Origin: Martelella sp. NC20
GTDB taxonomy: Bacteria; Pseudomonadota; Alphaproteobacteria; Rhizobiales; Rhizobiaceae
Direction: 5' to 3'
Assembly: GCF_013459645.1 (NCBI RefSeq)
Contig: NZ_CP054861.1
Coordinates: 2,654,001-2,718,000 of the forward strand
DNA: 64,000 bases
How positions within the stretch are numbered: the stretch's first letter is position 1; every line of letters starts with the position of its first letter. Under the pieces are notes generated by a model, which saw nothing but the letters and a program-made list of their open reading frames with translations, ran no database searches and was not told the DNA's origin. The position numbers were made by a program, and so were the translations under genes. Positions 56,403 to 64,000 of the stretch are shown here, one piece after another.

Positions 56403-56660
56403 GCGGAACGCAGTGTTGGCGGCTCAGACTGCTGACAAAGCTATCCTTTTTACGGACAATCCTCGGCCTTGTGCCGAGGATCTAACCACGGTCCCGCACA
56501 AGCGGCGTTGGCGTTTCGTACAGACCCGTAAGGGATTGTATTTGAAATGACTTTTCGTCCGGGACGCCTGTCGAGTAGATGCGTGCTTAGATGCTCGGGC
56601 GAGTATGACGGCGGAGAGGGGGATAGGCTTTGTCAACAAACTGGCTGCGGAACGCAGTGT
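56403..56660. repeat. Mosaic palindromic repeat, copy 2, flanked by 14-bp direct repeats
   Basis: The 313-base gap between convergent DUF6282 genes holds no gene. The element (56425-56642) matches the reverse complement of 6921-7136 along its length: CAGACTGCTGACAAAG at the left, GAGGATCTAACCAC, GGCGTTGGCGTTTCGTA, CTTTTCGTCCG, TGCTTAGATGCTCGGG, and TTTGTCAAC at the right. GCGGAACGCAGTGT occurs directly repeated just outside (56403-56416 and 56647-56660), like a target-site duplication. Confidence 0.83.
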
Positions 56661-56691
56661 CCACGGCTTTTGTTTTTAAGCGGTCTCGTCG

Positions 56692-57603
56692 TCAGCGTTC
56701 CGGCGCGATTCCCACCAATTGTGCGGCATTTCTCGACAGCATGACCGCCATGTCTTCCTCCGGAACGCCGTGCTGCAGACAGAGCCTCGTCAGCGCGCGC
56801 AGCCCTTCCACGGGCTTGAGGTTGCGCGTCTGGCCAAGTCCCGAACTGAAGACGATGCGGCTGGGGCCGGCAGCGGCGGCCACCGATGTCAGAAGGCCGG
56901 GCGCGTGGCGGCGGTCCGGCCCTTCGATGAACGCGGCGGCGGTCAGTTCGATGAATGCGCCGTCCCGCGCCAGTTCCGCGATATCCGCAAGCGTCGCACC
57001 CGCGCGGTGCAGCGGCTGATTGACGAGCATCCGTGTGACGCCCGCCGTCCGCGCCGCCTGAAACAGCGGCAGGATCTCGCTGATATGGAGATGGCCGGAG
57101 GCAAGCACCGCATCATGTTCGGCGATGATTTCGAGAATCTCGCGCACCGGCCCGGTAATCGCGCCCCTGGCGTCGATCACGCTGAGAGCCTCGCGGGGAC
57201 GCATGGCGGGGCCGTCCTGCGTGTCGCGATAGGCCATGCGCAGGTGATTGGCCGCCGAGATCGTCGGCATCCAGATGATGCGTCCGCCGAGCTTGAGTTC
57301 ATGCTCGACGGCATAGGGATTGAGCCCGCCGACATAATTGTTCAGCACGACGCCCGACAGCAATCTCAGCGGAAGATCGGCGTAAACCGCCTTTTCGAGG
57401 ATCGCGGCGACCGGGGTCGTGGGGTAGAAATCGTCGCGAAACGCGACGGCCGCCATGCCGGCGGCCGCGGCTTCCTCGGCGGCAAAATCATGACTGAAAT
57501 GACGCGCCTGCAGCGAAGGACCAGTGCGGCAGTCGAGGTCGATCGCGCCGGTCAGGAGATGATCGACGACGTCGCTGGCAGGCTGTTGGGGGAGCGGGCT
57601 CAT
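56692..57603 (-). CDS. DUF6282 paralogue lacking the metal ligands (probable pseudoenzyme)
   Basis: 303-aa paralogue with intact fold landmarks (GVVLNNYVGGLNPYAVEHELKLGGRIIWMPTISAANHL) and undisturbed frame. Every putative metal or acid ligand but one is changed: D24/R26 (DLDCRTGP) for HxH, DD (AFRDDFYP) for DH, Q (MLVNQPLH) for H, and G (FSSGLGQT) for D. The GHLH His remains. Start ATG overlaps the stop of the 57600 gene (ATGA), so the intact and stripped forms are made together. A structural or regulatory subunit of a heteromer is plausible. Confidence 0.84.
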   Translation of the reverse strand: MSPLPQQPASDVVDHLLTGAIDLDCRTGPSLQARHFSHDFAAEEAAAAGMAAVAFRDDFYPTTPVAAILEKAVYADLPLRLLSGVVLNNYVGGLNPYAVEHELKLGGRIIWMPTISAANHLRMAYRDTQDGPAMRPREALSVIDARGAITGPVREILEIIAEHDAVLASGHLHISEILPLFQAARTAGVTRMLVNQPLHRAGATLADIAELARDGAFIELTAAAFIEGPDRRHAPGLLTSVAAAAGPSRIVFSSGLGQTRNLKPVEGLRALTRLCLQHGVPEEDMAVMLSRNAAQLVGIAPER

Positions 57604-58529
57604 AGCGGATCGTCCGGTGGATCGATGCCGATCAGTCGGCAGGCATTGGTCGAGGTCATGGCCCGGATTTCCTGGGCGGTGAAGCCGAGTTCGAGGCACA
57701 GTTCTATGACCGCGCGAAACCCCGGAACCGGCTTCGGGTTGAAGGTCTGCCCGAGGTCCGAGCCGATGATGGTGTGATCGAGACCGGCGGCATCGACATA
57801 TCCGCGCAGCGCCTCGAACGGAAACTTGCGCGACGGTCCCTCGATCAGCATGCAGGCGCAGTGTTCGAGATAGACGCCGAGTGCGGCCAATGCCTTGAGG
57901 TCCTCGGCCTTGGCTTCGATCCAGTAGGTCGGATGGCTGACGAGCATGCGCGTGACGCCGCGCGCGCGGGCCTCGGTGAACAGCGGAAACATCTCGCTGA
58001 CATGCAGATGCCCGCCGCACAGCACCGCGTCATGTTCGGCGATGAGGTCGAGGATATCCTTGACTTCAGGCTTGATCCGGCCCCGCTCGTCCAGCACCGA
58101 AAGCCGCGTCGGTTCGCGAAGCCCGAGACGTCCGTGGAGGTTGTAGCGGAAGGCGGTGGTCAGGTGGTTATGCGCGCATAGCGTCGGCATCCAGACCATT
58201 CTTGCGCCCAGCATCAGCCCGTGTTCGACCGCAAACGGGTTCAGCCCGCCGAGTTGGTTGTTGAGCGGCACGCCGGAAAGCAGTGTCAGGTTGGCATTGC
58301 CCTGCCTGAAACGCTGGAGTACCTGCATGACCGGCGTGTTGGAATAGAAATGATCCTTGAACAGCACGGCGTGAAGCCCCGCCGCCTCCGCGTCCCTGAT
58401 CTCCTCCATATGGTCGAGCTTGCGTTCCATGATCGAGGGACCGCTGTGGCAATGCAGATCCACCGCCCCGCGCAGCAGGCTGTCCACGATCTCGGAGCGC
58501 GATTGTATCGCGTCTTGCTGGTCGCCCAT
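57600..58529 (-). CDS. DUF6282 amidohydrolase-like protein, metal ligands intact
   Basis: 309-aa paralogue with H26/H28 in DLHCHSGP, FKDHFYSNTP, GGHLHVSEM, MLVSHPTYWIE and IGSDLGQTFNP, that is, the full set of putative ligands. ATG 58529 follows GGAGGAAAGAG. Divergent from the Baeyer-Villiger gene across operator 4 and coupled to the stripped paralogue downstream. Likely acts on a product of the monooxygenase pathway. Confidence 0.85.
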   Translation of the reverse strand: MGDQQDAIQSRSEIVDSLLRGAVDLHCHSGPSIMERKLDHMEEIRDAEAAGLHAVLFKDHFYSNTPVMQVLQRFRQGNANLTLLSGVPLNNQLGGLNPFAVEHGLMLGARMVWMPTLCAHNHLTTAFRYNLHGRLGLREPTRLSVLDERGRIKPEVKDILDLIAEHDAVLCGGHLHVSEMFPLFTEARARGVTRMLVSHPTYWIEAKAEDLKALAALGVYLEHCACMLIEGPSRKFPFEALRGYVDAAGLDHTIIGSDLGQTFNPKPVPGFRAVIELCLELGFTAQEIRAMTSTNACRLIGIDPPDDPL

Positions 58530-58597
58530 CTCTTTCCTCCCCGGCTCGTCCACAGGGAAACAGAGCGCAGGCGTGACGACACCGGCGTTTCGATCGC

Positions 58598-58614
58598 GTT
58601 TCACAATGTGAAAT
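58598..58614. promoter_or_regulatory. Island operator 4: GTTTCA-CAATG-TGAAAT
   Basis: In the 157-base divergent region between the DUF6282 pair (minus) and the Baeyer-Villiger monooxygenase (plus). Same arms and spacing as sites 1-3 and 5. Confidence 0.78.
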
Positions 58615-58686
58615 CCCGGGAACAAGCAAGTCCGGATCGCCGAAGACTTGGCTAGCCTTCCTGAAGATTTCGGGAGGATAACCAGA

Positions 58687-60603
58687 ATGAATACACTCCA
58701 GCCATTTGCCAACGACCACGCTGCATTGGTCGAGCGGTTGTCGGACGCCGACCCTTCGACGCTGGTGATGGTTCTCGTGCAGCTCACCGGCGATATGTCG
58801 CTGCTCGATCACTACGGCCCGATGCTCTCGAAGCCGGGCGCTTTCGAACACGGCATTCCCGCTGGCGACATGCAGACGCTGCTCGGCCGGCTTGCCGATG
58901 TTCTGCTCGATCCGCACCATGTTGACCCTGAGATCACCCCGGAACAACTGCATCGGATGATGAACGTGTTCTGCCGGGAGGAGGTCTCGGCGCGCTATCT
59001 GCCCATGCTGTTCGAGGATCTGGGGTTCCGGCCCACGCCCGAACATTTCGAAAATGCCAGCCCCGCGGCGAAGGCCCGGGCCGAGAAATTCAATGTCCTG
59101 GTGATCGGGGCAGGGGCCTCGGGCATCAATGCCGGCATCAAGCTGAACGAGGCCGGCATTGCCTACGAGATCATCGAGCGCAACGAGGATGTCGGCGGCG
59201 TCTGGCACGAAAACACCTATCCCGATTGCGGGGTCGACAGCGCCAACCATCTCTATTGCTACTCCTTCGCGCTCAATCACAACTGGTCGCGCTATTACGT
59301 GCGCCAGGAGGAGCTGAAATCCTATCTCCGGGACAGCGCCGTGCGCTACGGCGTTCTGGACCATGTCCGCTTCCGGCAGGAGGTGCTGTCGCTGCGATAC
59401 GACAATGCCGAAAAGCTCTGGCATGCCGTGATCCGCATGTCCGATGGCAGTACGCGGGAGGCGAGCGCCCATGCCGTCATCAGTTCCGTCGGCCAGCTCA
59501 ACCAGCCGATGATCCCCGAAATCAAGGGGCTTGAGGATTTCAGGGGCGAGCAGATGCATACCGCGCGCTGGAATCACGATTATGATCTCACGGGCAAGAA
59601 CGTCGCCATGGTCGGCACCGGGGCGAGCGGCATGCAGGCCGGTCCCGCGACGGCCCGGATTGCAAGGCACATGACCATCTATCAGCGGGCCGCCCCCTGG
59701 GTGATTCCGCGCCACAATTACCACAACCTCGTCACCGACAACGTCAAATGGGTGCTCGCAAACGTGCCCCATTATGCCCGCTGGTACCGGTTCCTGCTGT
59801 TCTGGGCTTACGGCGACGGTATTCACGACGCGCTGGTGCGCGATCCGGCGTGGAAGGGCCGCAAGGATGCGATCTCCCAGCGCTCGGCCGATATCCGCAA
59901 GGAATGGACGAAATATATCGACGAGGTGATGGCCGACCGGCCGGACCTGCGCGCCAAGGTGCTGCCGGACTACGCGCCCTTCGGCAAACGCTCGCTGCGC
60001 GACAATGGCTGGTTCGAAACCTTGAAGCGCGACAATGTCGAGCTCGACAATGACGGGATCGACCATATCGAGGCCGATGCGATCGTCGACAAGGCCGGCA
60101 GGCGCACGCCGGTCGACGCGATCATCTGGGCCACGGGTTTTCATGCCAGCCGGATGATATACCCGATGGAAGTCGTCGGCGCCCACGGCAGATCGCTGCG
60201 CGAACTCTGGGGCGATGACGATCCGCGCGCCTATCTCGGCATCTGCGTGCCGGATTTCCCGAACTTCTTCATGACCTACGGGCCCAATACCAATCTTGCC
60301 CATGGCGGCAGCATCATCTTCCAGGCCGAATGCCAGGTGCATTACATCGTCGAATGCCTCGAAATGCTGCTGGAGCGGGGCGAGGCGGCAATGGAATGCA
60401 CGAAGGCGGCGCATGATGCCTATAACGACAAACTGGACGCGATCCTGAGCCGGATGGTGTGGACCAATGAGGGGGTCACCAACTGGTACCAGAACAAGCG
60501 CGGCCGCGTCACCACCAACTCGCCCTGGAAACTGGTGGAATACTGGGAACTGACCCGCAAGCCGGACCCGCAAGCCTTCAGATTTATTGGCGAGGACGCC
60601 TGA
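58687..60603 (+). CDS. Flavin monooxygenase, Baeyer-Villiger type (HAPMO-like)
   Basis: 638-aa class B flavoprotein monooxygenase. A helical N-terminal extension of about 135 residues precedes the FAD motif VIGAGASGINAG (139-). Next are GGVWHENTYPDCGVDS, the Baeyer-Villiger fingerprint FxGxxxHxxxW (F285 to W295, FRGEQMHTARWN) and the NADPH motif VGTGASGMQAG (309-). Length and N-terminal extension recall 4-hydroxyacetophenone monooxygenase (640 aa). It would insert oxygen next to a ketone carbonyl, giving an ester or lactone. Ribosome site GGGAGGATAA. Heads the BVMO-lipocalin(-iclR) transcript. Confidence 0.9.
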   Translation: MNTLQPFANDHAALVERLSDADPSTLVMVLVQLTGDMSLLDHYGPMLSKPGAFEHGIPAGDMQTLLGRLADVLLDPHHVDPEITPEQLHRMMNVFCREEVSARYLPMLFEDLGFRPTPEHFENASPAAKARAEKFNVLVIGAGASGINAGIKLNEAGIAYEIIERNEDVGGVWHENTYPDCGVDSANHLYCYSFALNHNWSRYYVRQEELKSYLRDSAVRYGVLDHVRFRQEVLSLRYDNAEKLWHAVIRMSDGSTREASAHAVISSVGQLNQPMIPEIKGLEDFRGEQMHTARWNHDYDLTGKNVAMVGTGASGMQAGPATARIARHMTIYQRAAPWVIPRHNYHNLVTDNVKWVLANVPHYARWYRFLLFWAYGDGIHDALVRDPAWKGRKDAISQRSADIRKEWTKYIDEVMADRPDLRAKVLPDYAPFGKRSLRDNGWFETLKRDNVELDNDGIDHIEADAIVDKAGRRTPVDAIIWATGFHASRMIYPMEVVGAHGRSLRELWGDDDPRAYLGICVPDFPNFFMTYGPNTNLAHGGSIIFQAECQVHYIVECLEMLLERGEAAMECTKAAHDAYNDKLDAILSRMVWTNEGVTNWYQNKRGRVTTNSPWKLVEYWELTRKPDPQAFRFIGEDA

Positions 60604-60604
60604 T

Positions 60605-61012
60605 ATGCAGCAACAACCCGACAAGTCCTATATGCTCATCGGCACCTGGAAACTGGTCAATATCGAAAACCGCGATGGCGACGGCAACATCCTGCGCTCG
60701 TCCTACGGTCCGAAGAAGATGGGGCTGATCAGCTTCAACGACGATCACCGCATGATGGTCGTCATCCAGGACGGCCGCGAGCACCGGCCCTCGCAAAGAC
60801 CGCGCGAATATTCGTCCTATGCCGGAACCTACCGTTTCGACGGCGAAACCTTGGTGACGCGCGTCGATTGTTCGACCGTGCCCGACCGGATGGACACCGA
60901 TCAGGTCCGCCCGGCGCGGTTCGAGGGCATGCGGCTGGTGCTGACCGCGCCGCCGGCCACATTCGACGGCGTTGTTAACTATCGCAATCTCACCTGGGAG
61001 AAGATACACTAA
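60605..61012 (+). CDS. Lipocalin-like domain protein
   Basis: 135-aa all-beta protein with the lipocalin-like (Lipocalin_5) opening LIGTWKLVNIENRDGDGNILRSSYG and MGLISFNDDHRMMVVIQ, then YRFDGETLVTRVD. No signal peptide. Its ATG begins 1 base after the monooxygenase stop, so it is coupled to it; such small domains often accompany oxidative catabolic genes and may bind a hydrophobic substrate or product. Confidence 0.8.
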   Translation: MQQQPDKSYMLIGTWKLVNIENRDGDGNILRSSYGPKKMGLISFNDDHRMMVVIQDGREHRPSQRPREYSSYAGTYRFDGETLVTRVDCSTVPDRMDTDQVRPARFEGMRLVLTAPPATFDGVVNYRNLTWEKIH

Positions 61013-61169
61013 TCCTGTGGCGGAAAGATCGGAATGCTCCGCCGCCGATACATGCGCACGCTCAGAACAATGGTTCGCCGCACCGCGTTGGAGGACGCGC
61101 GGCGATCCGTATCCGGTTCCCGCGAGCGGGTGCGGCTGAGAAAGCGAGCGGGGTTCAAGGGAGGAAAAC

Positions 61170-62033
61170 ATGAACTCTTATCTGCCGGTCAATTCCGTTC
61201 TCCGTTCGCTTGAGGTTCTGAAGATCCTCAACCGCCAGCGGGTTTCGTCGGTCGATCATATCCACCGGGTGTCGGGTCTGCCGAAGCCGACGGTGGTGCG
61301 TCTTCTCGAGACGCTGATCGAGGCGGGCTATGTCTCGAAGCGGGAAAGCGACAAGGGCTATCGCGTCACCTCGCAGGTGGCCGCCCTCAGTTGCGGCTTT
61401 CACGGGGCGCCGCTGGCGGTGGAGGCGGGGCGGCCCTGGGCGCAGGAACTCACCCGCGTCCACAAATGGCCGGTCGCGATCGCCGTGCCCAATGGCAATG
61501 CGGTCATGGTGTGCGACACCACCTGCGGCGAAAGCCCGATGGCGCCCTATCATGCGCTGATCTACAAGCGCATGGGGCTGGTGACGACCGCGCTCGGGCG
61601 CGCCTATCTCGCCTTCTGCCCGCCCGAGGAACGCCGGCTGACGATGCAGTTGCTGAAGAATTCCGCCCATCCCGACAGCGAGATCATGGAACTCTCCGAC
61701 ATGGTTGACCATGTGATCCGGGTGACCCAGAAAATGCGGTTCGCCGAACGCATAGGCGTCAAGGCCTCGGAGCCGTCCTCCAGCGTTGCCGTGCCGATCT
61801 ACGGGCATGATGAGGGCAAGATCCTCGCCACGATCGGCATGACCTATTACACGCGGGCGGTGCGCCGCGAGGATGTTCTCAAACGCTATGTGCCCCAGTT
61901 GAAGGCAGCATCCGCTGCCATTACCGAGAGCATCAAGCGCATGAGCCATGCCCTCGATGCCGAAAAGGCGGAATGGTCGGGCGATGTCGTGGTCAAAAAC
62001 GGCGAGGCCGCGCCGGTTGCGGCAAGCGTCTGA
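61170..62033 (+). CDS. IclR family transcriptional regulator
   Basis: 287-aa regulator. N-terminal winged HTH SVLRSLEVLKILNRQRVSSVDHIHRVSGLPKPTVVRLLETLIEAGYV, then the IclR effector domain (GLVTTALGRAYLAFCP and ASEPSSSVAVPIYGHDEGKILATIGM). AAGGGAGG precedes ATG. No GTTTCA palindrome lies in its own upstream 157 bases, so it may be cotranscribed with the monooxygenase. The prime candidate to bind the five island palindromes. Confidence 0.92.
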   Translation: MNSYLPVNSVLRSLEVLKILNRQRVSSVDHIHRVSGLPKPTVVRLLETLIEAGYVSKRESDKGYRVTSQVAALSCGFHGAPLAVEAGRPWAQELTRVHKWPVAIAVPNGNAVMVCDTTCGESPMAPYHALIYKRMGLVTTALGRAYLAFCPPEERRLTMQLLKNSAHPDSEIMELSDMVDHVIRVTQKMRFAERIGVKASEPSSSVAVPIYGHDEGKILATIGMTYYTRAVRREDVLKRYVPQLKAASAAITESIKRMSHALDAEKAEWSGDVVVKNGEAAPVAASV

Positions 62034-62081
62034 GACCCGTTGAGCTGTTCGGTGAGCGCTCTCGGTTTGTCATTCGGATGA

Positions 62082-62098
62082 GTTTCATGACGTGAAAT
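62082..62098. promoter_or_regulatory. Island operator 5: GTTTCA-TGACG-TGAAAT
   Basis: In the 243-base gap between the IclR gene and the TRAP binding-protein gene; 179 bases before the latter. Nothing else of note was seen in this gap. Confidence 0.77.
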
Positions 62099-62276
62099 GC
62101 GCGGGGCTGCGACTGGCGCAGCCCTTTCCTTGCTCTACTCTCCTTCATCAAGCCCTGACTGACGCGCCTGCCGGAAGCGGAAAAGCGTTTCCGCATCCAT
62201 GGGAGAAAATGGCAAAGCCGAACATCGGGCGACTCATTCGGAGGAGCAGGCCTCAGGGCCGCAGGAGGAGATAAAA

Positions 62277-63410
62277 ATGCTGAAAAAGTTCTCGATCATC
62301 GCCGGATTGGCTCTGATGCCGGTTTCGGTCGCCCTTGCCGACGACGTCAAACTGCCGGGCACGATTGCCGTTACTGCGGCCGATGTCGGCGGAACGTCCT
62401 ATAATCAGGCTATCGCCATCGGCAAGGCGCTTCAGGATGCCTATGGCGTTTCGCTTCGCGTTGTCGGCACCGGCAATCCGCAGGCCAAGGTGGCGCCGGT
62501 GCGTGATGGCCGCATGCCGTTCTCGATTGCCGGCAGCGATGTCTTCTTCGCCTTCGAGGGGGTCGACGACTATGCCTCCCCGGATTGGGGGCCGCAGGAT
62601 TTGCGGGCTGTCAGCCTTGTCGGCGGCGATAACTGCCTGACCTATATCGTGGCCGGTGACGCCGGCATCGAAACCATGGCGGATTTCAAGGGCAAACGCA
62701 TCCCCTGGGTCGTCGGCTCCAGCCCGCTTCAGGCCAATGCCAAGGCGATGCTGGCCTTCGGAGGGCTGACGATCGACGATGTCACGCTGGTCGAAATGCC
62801 GAGCTATGGCGCGGCGATCGACGCGATGATCAACGGACAGGTGGATGGCGTGACCACGGTCAGCACCGGCGGTCTCGTCGAAAAGGCGGTCGCCGGTCCG
62901 CGCGGGCTGAAATACGTCCCCTATCCCCATGACGATGCCGAGGGTTGGGCGCGGATGCGCGAGGTCAATCCGCATTTCGCCAAGCGGGTCGCGACCCAGG
63001 CTGCTGGCGGGCTGAAGGAGCCGCTGGAATGCATCGGCGTACCCTATCCCGACGTCATCACCTATTCGGATGATTCCGATCTCGTCTACAATTTCACGCG
63101 GGCGCTGGTCGAGCAGGTCGATGTCTATTCGAAGGCCGATCCCAGCACGGCCGGCTTTGCCGCCGACAAGCAGATGTTCGAGTGGACGGTTCCCTATCAT
63201 GAAGCCTCGATCAAGGCCTACAGGGAGGCCGGAACCTGGACCGACGAACTCGACGCCCACAATGACGCGCTTCTGGCCCGCGCCGCCGTGCTCGCCGATG
63301 CCTGGGCTACGACCGAGGACATGCGCGGCGATGCCGACTTTCAGGAGCAGTGGATGAAAATCCGCGCGGAGGCCCTGCAGGCGGCCGGCATGCCGGCCTA
63401 TTTCCAGTAG
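62277..63410 (+). CDS. TAXI family TRAP transporter solute-binding protein
   Basis: 377-aa periplasmic binding protein. Signal peptide MLKKFSIIAGLALMPVSVALA; then IAVTAADVGGTSYNQAIAIGKALQDAYG and GNPQAKVAPVRDGRMPFSIAGSD. This follows the TAXI layout (G-x-Y opening; later DFKGKRIPW...SSPLQANAKAMLAFGGLTIDDV). ATG 62277 after GCAGGAGGAG. TAXI proteins bind dicarboxylates, amino acids or related organic acids. Partner of the permease gene that follows. Confidence 0.9.
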   Translation: MLKKFSIIAGLALMPVSVALADDVKLPGTIAVTAADVGGTSYNQAIAIGKALQDAYGVSLRVVGTGNPQAKVAPVRDGRMPFSIAGSDVFFAFEGVDDYASPDWGPQDLRAVSLVGGDNCLTYIVAGDAGIETMADFKGKRIPWVVGSSPLQANAKAMLAFGGLTIDDVTLVEMPSYGAAIDAMINGQVDGVTTVSTGGLVEKAVAGPRGLKYVPYPHDDAEGWARMREVNPHFAKRVATQAAGGLKEPLECIGVPYPDVITYSDDSDLVYNFTRALVEQVDVYSKADPSTAGFAADKQMFEWTVPYHEASIKAYREAGTWTDELDAHNDALLARAAVLADAWATTEDMRGDADFQEQWMKIRAEALQAAGMPAYFQ

Positions 63411-63423
63411 ACGAAAGCGCGAC

Positions 63424-64000
63424 ATGTCCGACAATACAGTCAAGAACGATGTTGCTGGCGGGGATACGGTCTCCGCCAGAAATCTCGGCGGCGCGGCGCG
63501 CTGGATTGCGCGGCTTGCGACGGTGGCGCTGATCGTGCTGTCGATCAACCAGGCGTTCAATATCAGCGCGCGCATGGGCCACACGCTGATCGAGCAGCAA
63601 TATCTCTACACCGTGCTGTTTCTGACGATCCCCATTGCTTTCCTTCTTTTTCCGATGCGGGCCAGCCAGGCGAAGCGCGGGCCGACGATATTGGACTGGG
63701 GCCTCGCGGGCCTGTCGGCCGCCTGCTTCATCTTCTTCGTCTATTATTCCTATTCAATCATCCGCTATGGCTGGGAGATGATGCCGCCGTTCAACACGGT
63801 CGTGGTCGGCGCCGTGCTGTGGGTTCTGGTGATCGAGGCGGCGCGCCGGGCCGGCGGCACGGTGCTGGCGGTGATCGTGCTGTTTTTCTCGACCTATCCG
63901 CTTTTCGCCGACAAGCTGCCCGGGCCGATCTCCGCCTTCGCATCGCCGTTCGAATATGTCGCGGCCTATCACGCGATGTCGCTTGAAAGCATGATGGGGA
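63424..64000 (+). CDS. TRAP transporter permease (fused 4TM/12TM type), truncated by window end
   Basis: The first 192 codons only; no stop is reached. Several hydrophobic segments (WIARLATVALIVLSINQAF, LYTVLFLTIPIAFLLF, AACFIFFVYYSYSI, VVVGAVLWVLVIEAARRAGG, VLAVIVLFFSTYPLF). The EAARRAGG turn is typical of the fused DctQM permeases that serve TAXI binding proteins. ATG 63424 is 13 bases after the binding-protein stop. Complete gene would be about 650-850 aa. Confidence 0.87.
   Translation, partial: MSDNTVKNDVAGGDTVSARNLGGAARWIARLATVALIVLSINQAFNISARMGHTLIEQQYLYTVLFLTIPIAFLLFPMRASQAKRGPTILDWGLAGLSAACFIFFVYYSYSIIRYGWEMMPPFNTVVVGAVLWVLVIEAARRAGGTVLAVIVLFFSTYPLFADKLPGPISAFASPFEYVAAYHAMSLESMMG

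Noticed and set aside
58168..60624. An 818-codon minus-strand frame opposite the Baeyer-Villiger gene
   Set aside because: Antisense of a well-recognised flavoprotein; no motif, no plausible start, low-complexity Arg/His/Asp-rich translation.

Overview
The window is high-GC DNA that looks chromosomal and comes from an alphaproteobacterium, most likely Hyphomicrobiales (Rhizobium-related). The evidence is the sucA-sucB-lpdA order, the density of LacI/IclR-controlled sugar and carboxylate transport operons, and dispersed palindromic repeats of rhizobial type. A complete Na+-NQR-type operon is uncommon in this group and hints at a marine or halotolerant member; that is inference.

Layout. (1) 1-6.9 kb: the 2-oxoglutarate dehydrogenase operon (sucA, cut by the window edge; sucB; two LysE-type exporters; lpdA). 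A mosaic repeat and a cytochrome b561 follow. (2) 7.8-14.8 kb, minus strand: a LacI-controlled CUT1 sugar ABC operon with an embedded FAD oxidoreductase. Two nearly identical operators are visible, one in the lacI promoter and one inside the signal-peptide codons of the binding-protein gene. (3) 14.9-24.1 kb, minus strand: a polyol/ketose operon (RbsA/RbsC/RbsB-type transporter, SDR, single-chain DhaK-DhaL kinase, separate DhaL, and a SorC-type regulator fused to DhaK). Its promoter has a perfect inverted repeat filling the -35/-10 spacer. (4) 24.1-25.8 kb: wreckage of another ABC/FGGY-kinase operon. (5) 26.0-37.8 kb: a LacI regulator and an operon with a CUT1 transporter, SDR, alcohol and aldehyde dehydrogenases, a YihV-like PfkB kinase, a LacD-like aldolase and an enolase-superfamily enzyme. 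(6) 37.8-46.1 kb: nqrABCDEF-apbE-nqrM-CBS on the minus strand, divergent from a pentaheme cytochrome c gene. NqrB is very short and lacks the FMN-attachment segment. (7) 46.1-64.0 kb: a catabolic island with a HAPMO-like Baeyer-Villiger monooxygenase, hydrolases, SDR, HpcH/HpaI aldolase, three DUF6282 amidohydrolase-like paralogues (one stripped of its metal ligands), a cupin protein, a lipocalin-like protein, tripartite TctCBA and TRAP-TAXI carboxylate transporters, and an IclR regulator.

The most striking regulatory observation is a 17-bp palindrome, GTTTCA-N5-TGAAAY, that occurs once in each of the five promoter-bearing intergenic regions of the last island (47518, 48504, 53628, 58598, 62082). 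It ties the island into one regulon, presumably under the IclR protein at 61.2 kb. I propose that this island degrades a ketone or ketone-derived carboxylate: uptake, Baeyer-Villiger oxidation, ester or lactone hydrolysis, dehydrogenation, retro-aldol cleavage. I do not recognise it as a described pathway. The Nqr/pentaheme-cytochrome pair is the second candidate for an undescribed system. No tRNA, rRNA, CRISPR array, phage or transposase gene was seen. Family and residue comparisons are from memory, not from a search.
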